Positions 1 to 6,260 of a DNA stretch of 8,520 bases are shown piece by piece; position 1 is the stretch's first letter, and each line of letters opens with the position of its first letter. The notes under the pieces were generated by a model, which was given only the letters and a program-made list of their open reading frames with translations, was not told the DNA's origin and did not search any database. A program made the position numbers and the translations under genes. The stretch comes from Methanobacteriota archaeon (GTDB lineage Archaea > Hydrothermarchaeota > Hydrothermarchaeia > Hydrothermarchaeales > JACQPM01), in NCBI GenBank assembly GCA_016207475.1, contig JACQPM010000011.1, forward strand, positions 1-8,520. Reading direction: 5' to 3'.

Positions 1-1580
1 ACAGGATTTTCAATGCGGGTGAACCCTTTGAGCTGAGGGTGAGGCCCTTCGTCAACTGCCGGGACCTCCATTCCAACCTCCATTCCAATGCCGTGAGCTG
101 GGGCTTCCAGGGGGAGGCCGGGGAGAAGGTCCTGGCCATCAGGGCCAACTTCGAGGGCGCCCCGCCCCTCATCATCGGCTCGGACCGGGGGGTCTACCAC
201 GACGAAAACTTCTGGATAAGGGATATGATATACGAGGAGGAGGGGGCCCGGGGCTATGACGACAGGGAGGACCACTTCTCGCCCGGGGAGTTCATGTTCA
301 CCGTGGGAAAAGGTATGGAAGAGCTCCACGTCCTGGCGGTGGGCGGTGACCCGAAGGGCGAGGTCTTCGACCCCCTCTATAAAGGCCTGAAAGGCCTCCT
401 GAAGCTGGAGATCGATAGGAGGAAGGCCCTCCTCCCCAAGGAGAAGAACCCAGACCCCATCCAGGCGCTCCTCCTGGCCGCTGACGCCTTCCTGATAGAC
501 GGGCCCCGGGGGGCCGGGATCGTGGCCGGCTACCCCTGGTTCGGCGAGTGGGGTAGGGACACCGTGATCGCCCTCCCGGGCCTGACGCTGGTCACCGGCA
601 GGTTCGAGGTGGCCAGGGCCATCCTGAAGAGGTACGCCTCCCACGCCAGGAGGGGGCTCATCCCGAACCTCTTCGTAGAAGGAGGCGAGGCAGAGTATAA
701 CTCTGCCGACGCCTCCTTATGGTTCCTCCAGGCCACGGGGAAGTACCTGGGGTACACCCGGGACTACGCCTTTGTCAAGAAGGAGCTCTGGCCCACGGTG
801 AAGGGGATCGTGGAGGCCTACAGGGACGGGACGGATTATAATATACATATGGACAAGGACGGACTCATCGCCGCTGGCGCTCCCGGGGTCCAGCTCACCT
901 GGATGGACGCCAAGATAGGGGATCAGGTCGTGACGCCGCGGGAGGGGAAGGCGGTGGAGGTCAACGCCCTCTGGTACAGCGGCCTCAGGCTGGCCTCGGA
1001 GCTGGCAGGTAAGTTCGGTGAGAGGGATGAATATGGGGCCCTGGCGGCGAGGGCCAGGGAGGGGTTCCAGGCCTTCTGGAATGAAAATGAAAAATGCCTC
1101 TACGACGTCCTGGGCACGAAACCCGATCCCTCGGTGAGGCCCAACCAGCTCCTGGCCCTCAGCCTAGGGCCCCTCCTGCCCAGGGAGAGGGAGGAGATGG
1201 TCCTGAGGAAGGTCTGGAGGGAGCTCCTCACCCCCCACGGCCTCAGGTCCCACTCCCCCAGGGACCCGAGGTACAGTGGGAGGTACGAGGGGGACCAGCG
1301 CCAGAGGGACACGGCCTACCACCAGGGGACTGTGTGGCCCTGGCTGATGGGCCCCTTCATCACGGCCTACCTCAGGCTCCACCCGGAGGGGAGGGATATT
1401 GCGGAGCGGTACATCCTGGAGCCTTTCCTGGGTCACCTCCGGGAGGGCGGGGTAGGCTACATATCCGAGATATTCGACGGGGACGGGCCCCACCAGGCGA
1501 GGGGGTGCATGGCCCAGGCCTGGTCGGTTGGCGAGATACTCAGGGCCTATTTCGAGGATATAAAGGGGGCGCGACGTTAG
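1..1580 (+). CDS. Archaeal-type glycogen debranching enzyme (amylo-alpha-1,6-glucosidase), 5' partial
   Basis: Hydrolyses alpha-1,6 branch points of glycogen or limit dextrin in the cytoplasm. The reading frame is open from base 3, and the residues before the GTG at base 39 (RIFNAGEPFELR) continue the family's conserved N-terminal domain, so that GTG is not the start and the real one lies left of the window. About 525 residues are visible, so perhaps several tens to about 100 are missing. Counting from base 39, an (alpha/alpha)6-barrel glucosidase domain covers about 140-510. Its motifs are GYPWFGEWGRDT (164-175), YNSADASLWF (220-229), QLTWMDAKIGD (285-295), QRDTAYHQGTVWPW (422-435) and ISEIFDGDG (475-483). 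Asp290 in WMD and Glu477 in ISEIFDG match the positions assigned as catalytic acid and base in the glucosidase half of eukaryotic debranching enzyme. There is no GH13 transferase domain, as expected of the archaeal type. It converges on the glycosyltransferase/GH57 operon, which supports a role in glycogen turnover. Confidence 0.93.
   Translation, partial: RIFNAGEPFELRVRPFVNCRDLHSNLHSNAVSWGFQGEAGEKVLAIRANFEGAPPLIIGSDRGVYHDENFWIRDMIYEEEGARGYDDREDHFSPGEFMFTVGKGMEELHVLAVGGDPKGEVFDPLYKGLKGLLKLEIDRRKALLPKEKNPDPIQALLLAADAFLIDGPRGAGIVAGYPWFGEWGRDTVIALPGLTLVTGRFEVARAILKRYASHARRGLIPNLFVEGGEAEYNSADASLWFLQATGKYLGYTRDYAFVKKELWPTVKGIVEAYRDGTDYNIHMDKDGLIAAGAPGVQLTWMDAKIGDQVVTPREGKAVEVNALWYSGLRLASELAGKFGERDEYGALAARAREGFQAFWNENEKCLYDVLGTKPDPSVRPNQLLALSLGPLLPREREEMVLRKVWRELLTPHGLRSHSPRDPRYSGRYEGDQRQRDTAYHQGTVWPWLMGPFITAYLRLHPEGRDIAERYILEPFLGHLREGGVGYISEIFDGDGPHQARGCMAQAWSVGEILRAYFEDIKGARR
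65..88 (+). repeat. Perfect 12-bp tandem duplication inside the debranching enzyme gene
   Basis: The unit cctccattccaa occurs twice head to tail (65-76 and 77-88) with no mismatch. It is in frame and duplicates the four residues Leu-His-Ser-Asn just after the conserved VNCRD segment of the N-terminal domain. Even the third codon positions are identical, which points to a recent slippage or duplication event rather than selected similarity. Confidence 0.9.
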
Positions 1581-1625
1581 CATTACCAGTTTTAATAGGA
1601 GGGGGCCTATGGGGCTGGGGAGGGC
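1581..1625. other. Convergent spacer between debranching enzyme and glycosyltransferase genes
   Basis: These 45 bases separate two stop codons facing each other. The rightward strand has a short T run (TTTT at 1590-1593), which could act as a U-rich archaeal termination signal for the debranching enzyme. It is followed by a weak 5-bp inverted repeat (ATAGG 1595-1599 and CCTAT 1606-1610). The octamer gggcctat is repeated at 1603-1610 and 1622-1629. No strong terminator is visible for the leftward transcript. Confidence 0.35.
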
Positions 1626-2792
1626 CTATAGCTTGTAGATCTCCAGCATCCGCTTGGTGACCTTGGGCCAGGTGAACTCCCTCTCCACCTTCTCCAGTCC
1701 CCGCTCCCCCATGGCCCGGACCCCCACGGGGTCGTCGATGACGTAGTTTATCCCCCAGGCGATGGACTCGGGGTTGATGAAGACCTTCACCCCGTCCCGG
1801 AAGTTCTCTATGTTGTCCCTCAATCCCCCCACCTCCGTCCCCACCACAGCCCTCCTGGCGGACCAGGCCTCGAGGAGGACCATCCCGAAGGGCTCGTTCC
1901 TGCTGGGGATGCAGACTATGTCTGCGGCGTTGAGGAGGTCCACGTACTCGCCGTCGGGGACATAGCCCAGGAAGCGGGTCGCCTGGTCCACGCCCAGGAC
2001 CCGGGCCCGGTGCTCGAGATGGCCCCGCATATCCCCCTGCCCGGCGATGACGAACCTCGCGTCCCACCGGTGGCCCAGGACTCTGGGTATGGCCTCCACC
2101 AGGAGGTCGGGCCCCTTCTGGTGGACGAGGCGCCCTATGAAGAGGATGGTCGGGGCCAGGGGGTGGATGCCGTACCGGGCCTTCACCCGACCCGGGTCCA
2201 CCTCCCGCTGGAAGCGCCTTGGATCTATGCCATTCGGTACCACGTGGATCTTCTCCTCGGGGTGCTTGTAGAGCCAGGCTATCTCCCCCTTCATTGCTCT
2301 GGAGACCGTGGTGATCCTGTCTGCTATCAGCCCTCCGTACCACTCCTTCCCGCTGATCTCGTGGAACTCCCACCAGGACCCGAAGGCGTTCCCGTTCCGC
2401 CCGAACTCCGTGGAGTGATAGGTGAGGATTGCAGGGCTTCGCCCTCTCTGCTTCAGCTCGTGGAGCGCTTCAACGGTATGCCAGTCGTGGCCGTGGATGA
2501 CGTCGAACCTCCCGAAGCTCTCCACGGCGGCCAGGCGCCGGACCATCGCCCTCCCCATGTTCCAGCAGTAATCTATGATGTTGGAGCCTGGGGCGAATGT
2601 GCATCGGTGGTAAGATACGCCGTTCACTATGCCGTGCTCCTCCTGCCCATCCCCCCGGCGGGTGAAGAGGTGGACCTCGTGCCCCTCGGCCGCGAGGCCC
2701 TCGGCCAGGCCCGTCACAGCAGGAGCCAGGCCGCCGGTCCTGACGGAGTGCATGGACTCCCAGGAGAGGAGGGCTACGCGGAGCATCTCCAT
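1626..2792 (-). CDS. Glycogen-synthase-like glycosyltransferase (GT4/GT5, GT-B fold)
   Basis: A 388-residue cytoplasmic retaining glycosyltransferase that probably extends alpha-1,4-glucan from a nucleotide-glucose donor. The N-terminal Rossmann half (1-200) has RTGGL (18-22), matching the KTGGL donor loop of glycogen synthases with Arg for Lys, and HGHDWHT (100-106). The C-terminal half has VVPNGID (184-190), the donor-phosphate Arg/Lys pair in FIGRLVHQKG (218-227), and the E-x7-E signature EPFGMVLLE with Glu300 and Glu308. I chose the ATG at 2792 because it shares its A with the TGA of the upstream GH57 gene (TGATG) and puts the first beta strand (LRVALLSWE) at the N terminus. The frame stays open up to 2915, but that stretch is only the shadow of the GH57 gene. 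A second in-frame ATG lies two codons downstream (2786). The neighbouring GH57 and debranching genes favour glycogen synthase; another GT4 sugar transferase is possible. The family is clear, the donor is not. Confidence 0.9.
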   Translation of the reverse strand: MEMLRVALLSWESMHSVRTGGLAPAVTGLAEGLAAEGHEVHLFTRRGDGQEEHGIVNGVSYHRCTFAPGSNIIDYCWNMGRAMVRRLAAVESFGRFDVIHGHDWHTVEALHELKQRGRSPAILTYHSTEFGRNGNAFGSWWEFHEISGKEWYGGLIADRITTVSRAMKGEIAWLYKHPEEKIHVVPNGIDPRRFQREVDPGRVKARYGIHPLAPTILFIGRLVHQKGPDLLVEAIPRVLGHRWDARFVIAGQGDMRGHLEHRARVLGVDQATRFLGYVPDGEYVDLLNAADIVCIPSRNEPFGMVLLEAWSARRAVVGTEVGGLRDNIENFRDGVKVFINPESIAWGINYVIDDPVGVRAMGERGLEKVEREFTWPKVTKRMLEIYKL

Positions 2793-4306
2793 CAGAGGGC
2801 CCCCCTCAGCGCCCTCACCCGCCCGGCTACCAGGCGGTGGAGCTCCTCGGGCCCGCCCTTGAGGCCCCGTATCTTGTCGGCCAGGGCCCCGTCCCCCACG
2901 GTGAACCTCACCCACCGCTCCAGGTCCCCATTGGCGGTGTGGAAGGCGATGGAGGCCGGGGGCGCGAGCTTTATGGTGCAGGAGAGCTCCTCCAGGCTGT
3001 GGGCCGAGACACCCACGTACCGCTCCTCCTCGTGATAGTGCATCCCCCTCTCCGGCGGGAGGACCCTGAGGAGGTAGGTGGCGGCCTTATGGGGCTCATC
3101 CAGTTTCGCAGCCACCCGGGCCTGGAAGTCCTCCAGGATGTTGGTGAAGGCCCGGAAGGCCTCGAAGGGGGGCTGCTGGGAGAAGTAACCGTGGACTATC
3201 CCCGGGGCCCCGCCGGCGATGAACATGTAGTAGAGGTGGTCGCTGATCTGGAGGAGGCGCCAGAGCCTCAGGAGCCGCTCGTCCCGGGCCCTCCTCACTG
3301 GCCTTTCGAGGCCCTTGAGGGCGTGGTAGCAGGTCCTCTGCATGTCGTTGCTCAGCCAGGCCCCCGTGTCCCTCTCGATGTCGGCCCAGGAGACCGTCGC
3401 ATAATCGTCCACGTCCAGCTCCCCCACGGGCTCGTGGTGCTCCACGAGCTCGGAGGGGGTCCTGAAGGAGAGCTCAGGGTAGCGGAGGACCTCCCCCGGC
3501 AGCCACCTGAGGAACTCCAGGATCCCGGTCTCCTGCCAGTGGTGCTCCCCGAAGGTCTCGTAGTCCATGAAGAGGTTTATGCACTGGCCTTGAGAGGCCC
3601 TGAGCCAGGAGGCGTACTTGTCGGCGGTCAGGGGCCACTCGGGCCACCAGCGGGACGAGAACCGGAAGGCTATGTCGTCGGCCAGGCGGTAGTTCCTGAG
3701 GAGCACCCGAATCCCGGAACCTTTGGTTCTGTAGAGGTGGTTGGGGGATCGCCAGCCCAGAATGCGCTCCGCCCCCTCGGTGAATATCCCCTTGTACCCC
3801 ATCCCCTCCACCGCCTTGGCTATGGAGTTGTTGTAGACGAACTCCGTGTTCTCGAAGACCTTCGGCTTGTAGCCGAAGAGCGAGCTCATGGCCTCGGTGT
3901 GGAGCCGCACCTGCTCCACGAACTCTTCCTTCTCCGTGGAGAAGAGGCTCGCCAGGGAGTGGTAGTAGGTCTGGTCCAGGAGCTCCACGCACCCCGTATC
4001 GACCAAGCTTTTGAAAGAATCTAAGAGTTCTGGCGCCCAGCGCTCGCACTGCTCCAGGAAGACCCCCGAGAGGCTGTAGGCCACCTTGAACCTCCCGCCG
4101 TGGCGCTCTATGTTCTCCAGTACCACGGCGTTGGCCGGGAGGTAGCACTTCCCGGCCACCCGCTGGAATATCTCCTTGTTCCAGGCGTTGTTGAAGTAGA
4201 GCTCGAAGAGGTCCTCGGGCTTCGCCCCCCGGGCCATCTCCCTGGTGAAGGACCTGTTCAGGCGGAGGGGCTGGTGGACCTCGAAGCCGAGGCAGATGTC
4301 TGGCAT
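2792..4306 (-). CDS. Glycoside hydrolase family 57 alpha-amylase-like enzyme with extra C-terminal domain
   Basis: Probably cleaves (or rearranges) alpha-1,4 linkages of intracellular glycogen; there is no signal peptide. The 504-residue protein begins with the GH57 (beta/alpha)7 domain. Region 1 is HQP (11-13) and region 2 is GCVELL (105-110). Region 3 is FENTEF (151-156), with Glu155 as the likely nucleophile. Region 4 is FMDYETFGEHHW (246-257), with Asp248 as the likely acid/base. The MDYETFGEH form is typical of the archaeal alpha-amylase group rather than GH57 branching enzymes or 4-alpha-glucanotransferases. A helical part follows (about 310-405). Residues about 411-504 form a separate alpha+beta-looking segment (VSAHSLEEL, SIAFHTANGDLERWV, GDGALADKI) that resembles DUF5752-type domains. 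The ATG at 4306 has a good ribosome-binding site, AGAGGT, six bases upstream (4313-4318). It is the first gene of the two-gene operon with the glycosyltransferase. The family is secure; exact specificity is inferred. Confidence 0.92.
   Translation of the reverse strand: MPDICLGFEVHQPLRLNRSFTREMARGAKPEDLFELYFNNAWNKEIFQRVAGKCYLPANAVVLENIERHGGRFKVAYSLSGVFLEQCERWAPELLDSFKSLVDTGCVELLDQTYYHSLASLFSTEKEEFVEQVRLHTEAMSSLFGYKPKVFENTEFVYNNSIAKAVEGMGYKGIFTEGAERILGWRSPNHLYRTKGSGIRVLLRNYRLADDIAFRFSSRWWPEWPLTADKYASWLRASQGQCINLFMDYETFGEHHWQETGILEFLRWLPGEVLRYPELSFRTPSELVEHHEPVGELDVDDYATVSWADIERDTGAWLSNDMQRTCYHALKGLERPVRRARDERLLRLWRLLQISDHLYYMFIAGGAPGIVHGYFSQQPPFEAFRAFTNILEDFQARVAAKLDEPHKAATYLLRVLPPERGMHYHEEERYVGVSAHSLEELSCTIKLAPPASIAFHTANGDLERWVRFTVGDGALADKIRGLKGGPEELHRLVAGRVRALRGAL
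2795..2807 (-). promoter_or_regulatory. Small inverted repeat covering the likely ribosome-binding site of the glycosyltransferase
   Basis: On the leftward mRNA the sequence GAGGG-GGG-CCCTC ends immediately before TGATG, the overlapping stop and start. It gives a 5-bp, all-paired stem with a 3-base loop. The GAGGGG part is the only good Shine-Dalgarno-like stretch for the glycosyltransferase start, so pairing would hide it until a ribosome finishing the GH57 gene opens the stem. This role is an inference. Confidence 0.35.
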
Positions 4307-4424
4307 TAGAAGACCTCTTTAAATTCCTTCTCCTATTTTAATTACCGTCCTGAAAAAGGGGAAAGCGGGTACAAAAATTGATTATCAGGCATGATTTTGT
4401 TATTTACTCTCCATTGATATATAC
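4307..4424 (-). promoter_or_regulatory. AT-rich intergenic region: probable terminator of GNAT gene and promoter of GH57 operon
   Basis: The 118 bases are clearly more AT-rich than the flanking genes. Read leftward, TATATAT lies just past the acetyltransferase stop (about 4417-4424) and a second TATA-like box, ATTAAAAT, lies at 4335-4342. Two T5 runs (4373-4377 and 4353-4357, seen as A runs on the plus strand) could end the acetyltransferase transcript. The Shine-Dalgarno site AGAGGT (4313-4318) implies a leadered GH57 mRNA. That favours the distal TATATAT (start near 4394), whereas the proximal box would give a leader of only a few bases that omits the site. Which box is used cannot be decided from the sequence. 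Confidence 0.4.
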
Positions 4425-5240
4425 CTACCCCTTCTCCAGCGCCGCTACGGCGCAGATCTCCCTCTGGGCAAGAGGAGGCCCCCTGTACATGAGGACCGTC
4501 CTGAACCTCTCCCTGAAGCCGAAGCTATGGACCGTCTCCAGGGCCTCGCCGTTCTTCTCCGGGACGGATATCCAGACCTCCCCCTCCAGCCCGGCCAGCT
4601 CCGCCTCCAGGAGCCCCCGGGAGGAGCTCGGGTGAGAGACCCAGGGGCCGATCTCCGCGCCCGTATAGGATCGCCTCCCCATGATATAGCCGGCGATGCA
4701 CCCTCCTTCCCTCTGGACCTTGCAGAGGTCGGGGAATTCAGCCGCCAGCCGCCTTAGGAGCTTCCCCCTCCCGTCCCCGAAGCGGGGGGTGTCGAAGGCC
4801 ACGAGTTCGTCCACATCCACGGCATCGCCCGCCCCCCTCCCGCCCCTGCCCGGGCCCGAGAAGGTTATTATGCCCCCATCGCCCTCGAACCCCATGTACC
4901 TGTAGAAGTCCGTGAGCCACTCGTAAGCGTATATCCCCACGGTCCTGTGACCCTTGGCGGCCAGGGAGGCCAGGGCGTGGACCACCAGCCCCTTCCCGTA
5001 CCCGAGCCCCCGGTATCCTGACCTCACGACCAGGTTCCCGAGCCAAGCGCTCCTCCCGTGGCGGAGGGTGGTCACCATCCCGACCCTCTCCCCGCCCTCC
5101 AGGGCCACGAAGGAACCGCCTGGCTCCAGCTCCAGGAGGCGGATTATATCCCGTTCACCGTAAGCCCAGCCCTCCTCCCTTGTCAAGGCCAGGGCGAAGT
5201 CCAGGTCCCCGGGGCCCATGGCCCGCACCTCCAGCGCCAT
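4425..5240 (-). CDS. GNAT family N-acetyltransferase with YitH-like C-terminal domain
   Basis: Transfers an acetyl group from acetyl-CoA to an unknown amine; cytoplasmic, about 271 residues. The N-terminal half is a complete GNAT fold. Beta strands appear in FVALEGGERVGMVTTL and AWLGNLVVRSGYRG, and the acetyl-CoA pyrophosphate loop in RGLGYGKG (motif A, R/Q-x-x-G-x-G). Motif B follows in FYRYMGF. After a Gly/Asp-rich linker, the second half (GYIMGRRSYTGAEIGPWVS, then VPEKNGEALETVHSFGF and a final LMYRGPP) has the layout of the small second domain in YitH-type acetyltransferases. I chose the ATG at 5240. A TTG two codons upstream (5246) also keeps the frame open, but no ribosome-binding site precedes either codon, and a TATA-like box about 26 bases before 5240 suits a leaderless mRNA starting at this ATG. 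It is divergent from the ABC exporter operon, which may hint at shared control, but the substrate cannot be inferred. Confidence 0.87.
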   Translation of the reverse strand: MALEVRAMGPGDLDFALALTREEGWAYGERDIIRLLELEPGGSFVALEGGERVGMVTTLRHGRSAWLGNLVVRSGYRGLGYGKGLVVHALASLAAKGHRTVGIYAYEWLTDFYRYMGFEGDGGIITFSGPGRGGRGAGDAVDVDELVAFDTPRFGDGRGKLLRRLAAEFPDLCKVQREGGCIAGYIMGRRSYTGAEIGPWVSHPSSSRGLLEAELAGLEGEVWISVPEKNGEALETVHSFGFRERFRTVLMYRGPPLAQREICAVAALEKG

Positions 5241-5255
5241 GTCCAACCATCGCCA

Positions 5256-5270
5256 GATAACTTCATAAAC
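5256..5270. promoter_or_regulatory. Shared TATA-like element for divergent GNAT and ABC exporter genes
   Basis: Only 57 bases lie between the two ATGs. The single AT-rich patch is TTCATAAA on the plus strand (5262-5269), read as TTTATGAA on the minus strand, with GTTATC next to it. Its centre is about 26 bases from the acetyltransferase ATG and about 32 bases from the ABC ATG. Given the usual archaeal TATA-to-start distance of about 26 bases, this predicts a leaderless acetyltransferase mRNA and a leader of about six bases for the exporter. The assignment rests on spacing and composition only. Confidence 0.45.
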
Positions 5271-5297
5271 CTTCCATCCAAAGGGTCTTCGAGGGTT

Positions 5298-6260
5298 ATG
5301 GGCTACGCCATCGAGACCCGGGACCTGACGAGGGTCTTCCGCTCCAGCGCCGAGGTGGTAGCCCTGGACAGGGCTACTATCCAGGTGAGGGAGGGGGAAC
5401 TCTTCGGCGTCCTGGGCCCCAACGGGGCAGGGAAGACCACGCTCATCAAGATCCTGTGCACCCTCCTCCTCCCCACCTCAGGGAAGGCCTTCGTGGGGGG
5501 ATGGGACGTGGAGGGGGAGCCCCAGAAGATCAGGGAGGTAATAAACATGGTGAGCGGGGGGGAGGTCTCGGGCTACGGCCTCCTGACGGTGAGGGAGAAC
5601 CTCTGGCTCTTCTCCCAGCTCTACGGCATCCCCGGGGGAGAGGCCCGGGATAGGATAGGCGACCTCCTGAAGGTGGTCGGCCTCGAGGCCAGGGCCGACA
5701 CGAAGGTGAACAGGATCTCCTCGGGGGAGAGGCAGAAGATGAACCTCTGCCGTGGGCTGGTCACCGACCCGAAGATCCTCTTCCTGGACGAGCCCACCCT
5801 GGGGCTGGACGTCAACGCCTCCAGGGCCATCCGCTGTTACGTGAAGAGCTGGCTCGCTGAGAGGCCGGGTCGGACGATCCTCCTCACCACCCACTACATG
5901 CATGAGGCCGAGGAGCTCTGCGACAGGGTGGCGATAATCGACAGGGGGAAGGTCCTGGCCTGCGACACCCCCTCGGCCCTGAAGAGGAGGGTGGAAGGGG
6001 AGGCCAGTTTCCGGCTGGAGGTGGCCCTGACGGACCTGGGCCTGGAGGAGATGGGGCAGCTCCCGGGGGTCAGGTGGTTCTTCAGGGAGGACAAGCCCGA
6101 GCGGGGGGTGACGGAGATGCGCTTCATCCTGGAGGATGAGGCGGTGATCCCCAGCATCATCACCCGCCTGGTGGAGAAGAAGGTGAGGGTCCTCCACCTG
6201 TCCAAGACGGAGCCTACCCTGGAGGACACCTTCGTCAAGATAGTGGGGAAGACCATATGA
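5298..6260 (+). CDS. ABC-2 type exporter, ATP-binding protein (DrrA/NatA-like)
   Basis: A 320-residue cytoplasmic ATPase that would power the two membrane proteins encoded just downstream. It has Walker A GPNGAGKT (40-47), Walker B ILFLDEPT (160-167) with catalytic Glu165, D-loop GLD (169-171) and H-loop His199 in TTHY. The signature is ISSGE (140-144) instead of LSGGQ. The Q-loop region reads MVSGGEVSGYG, with no Gln at the usual place. A C-terminal regulatory segment (about 235-320), ending in EPTLEDTFVKIVG, is typical of DrrA-type export ATPases. I chose the ATG at 5298. The open frame extends upstream to 5058, but that part is antisense to the acetyltransferase and lacks ABC-like sequence, while MGYAIETRDLTRVF is a normal ABC N terminus. 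Its stop overlaps the first permease start as ATGA, so the three genes are very likely one operon. The substrate is unknown; lipids, drugs, peptides and polysaccharides are all handled by this family. Confidence 0.93.
   Translation: MGYAIETRDLTRVFRSSAEVVALDRATIQVREGELFGVLGPNGAGKTTLIKILCTLLLPTSGKAFVGGWDVEGEPQKIREVINMVSGGEVSGYGLLTVRENLWLFSQLYGIPGGEARDRIGDLLKVVGLEARADTKVNRISSGERQKMNLCRGLVTDPKILFLDEPTLGLDVNASRAIRCYVKSWLAERPGRTILLTTHYMHEAEELCDRVAIIDRGKVLACDTPSALKRRVEGEASFRLEVALTDLGLEEMGQLPGVRWFFREDKPERGVTEMRFILEDEAVIPSIITRLVEKKVRVLHLSKTEPTLEDTFVKIVGKTI

Noticed and set aside
1595..1629. Repeated gggcctat and short inverted repeat in the convergent spacer, considered as a bidirectional intrinsic terminator
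   Set aside because: The stem is only 5 bp and there is no T run after it on either strand, so a hairpin terminator is not supported; only a weak upstream T run remains.
1094..1660. 188-codon open frame inside the debranching enzyme gene
   Set aside because: It is a Pro/Gly-rich frame-shifted shadow with no recognisable domain, while the debranching enzyme's catalytic motifs lie in the other frame over the same bases.
2793..2915. 41-codon upstream extension of the glycosyltransferase frame (GTG/ATG starts before 2792)
   Set aside because: It is Gly/Arg/Pro-rich, lies wholly within the GH57 gene, and precedes a normal GT-B N terminus at the TGATG junction.
2837..4024. A 395-codon open frame on the plus strand, antisense to the GH57 gene, and a 341-codon one at 2010-3035
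   Set aside because: Their products are low-complexity Gly/Glu/Pro/Val-rich with no domain pattern, and the opposite strand holds clear enzymes with all catalytic motifs. Long stop-free antisense frames are expected in GC-rich sequence with AGG/GAG-rich codons.
5058..5297. 80-codon N-terminal extension of the ABC ATPase
   Set aside because: It is antisense to the acetyltransferase and spans the intergenic promoter region; the ABC fold begins normally at 5298.
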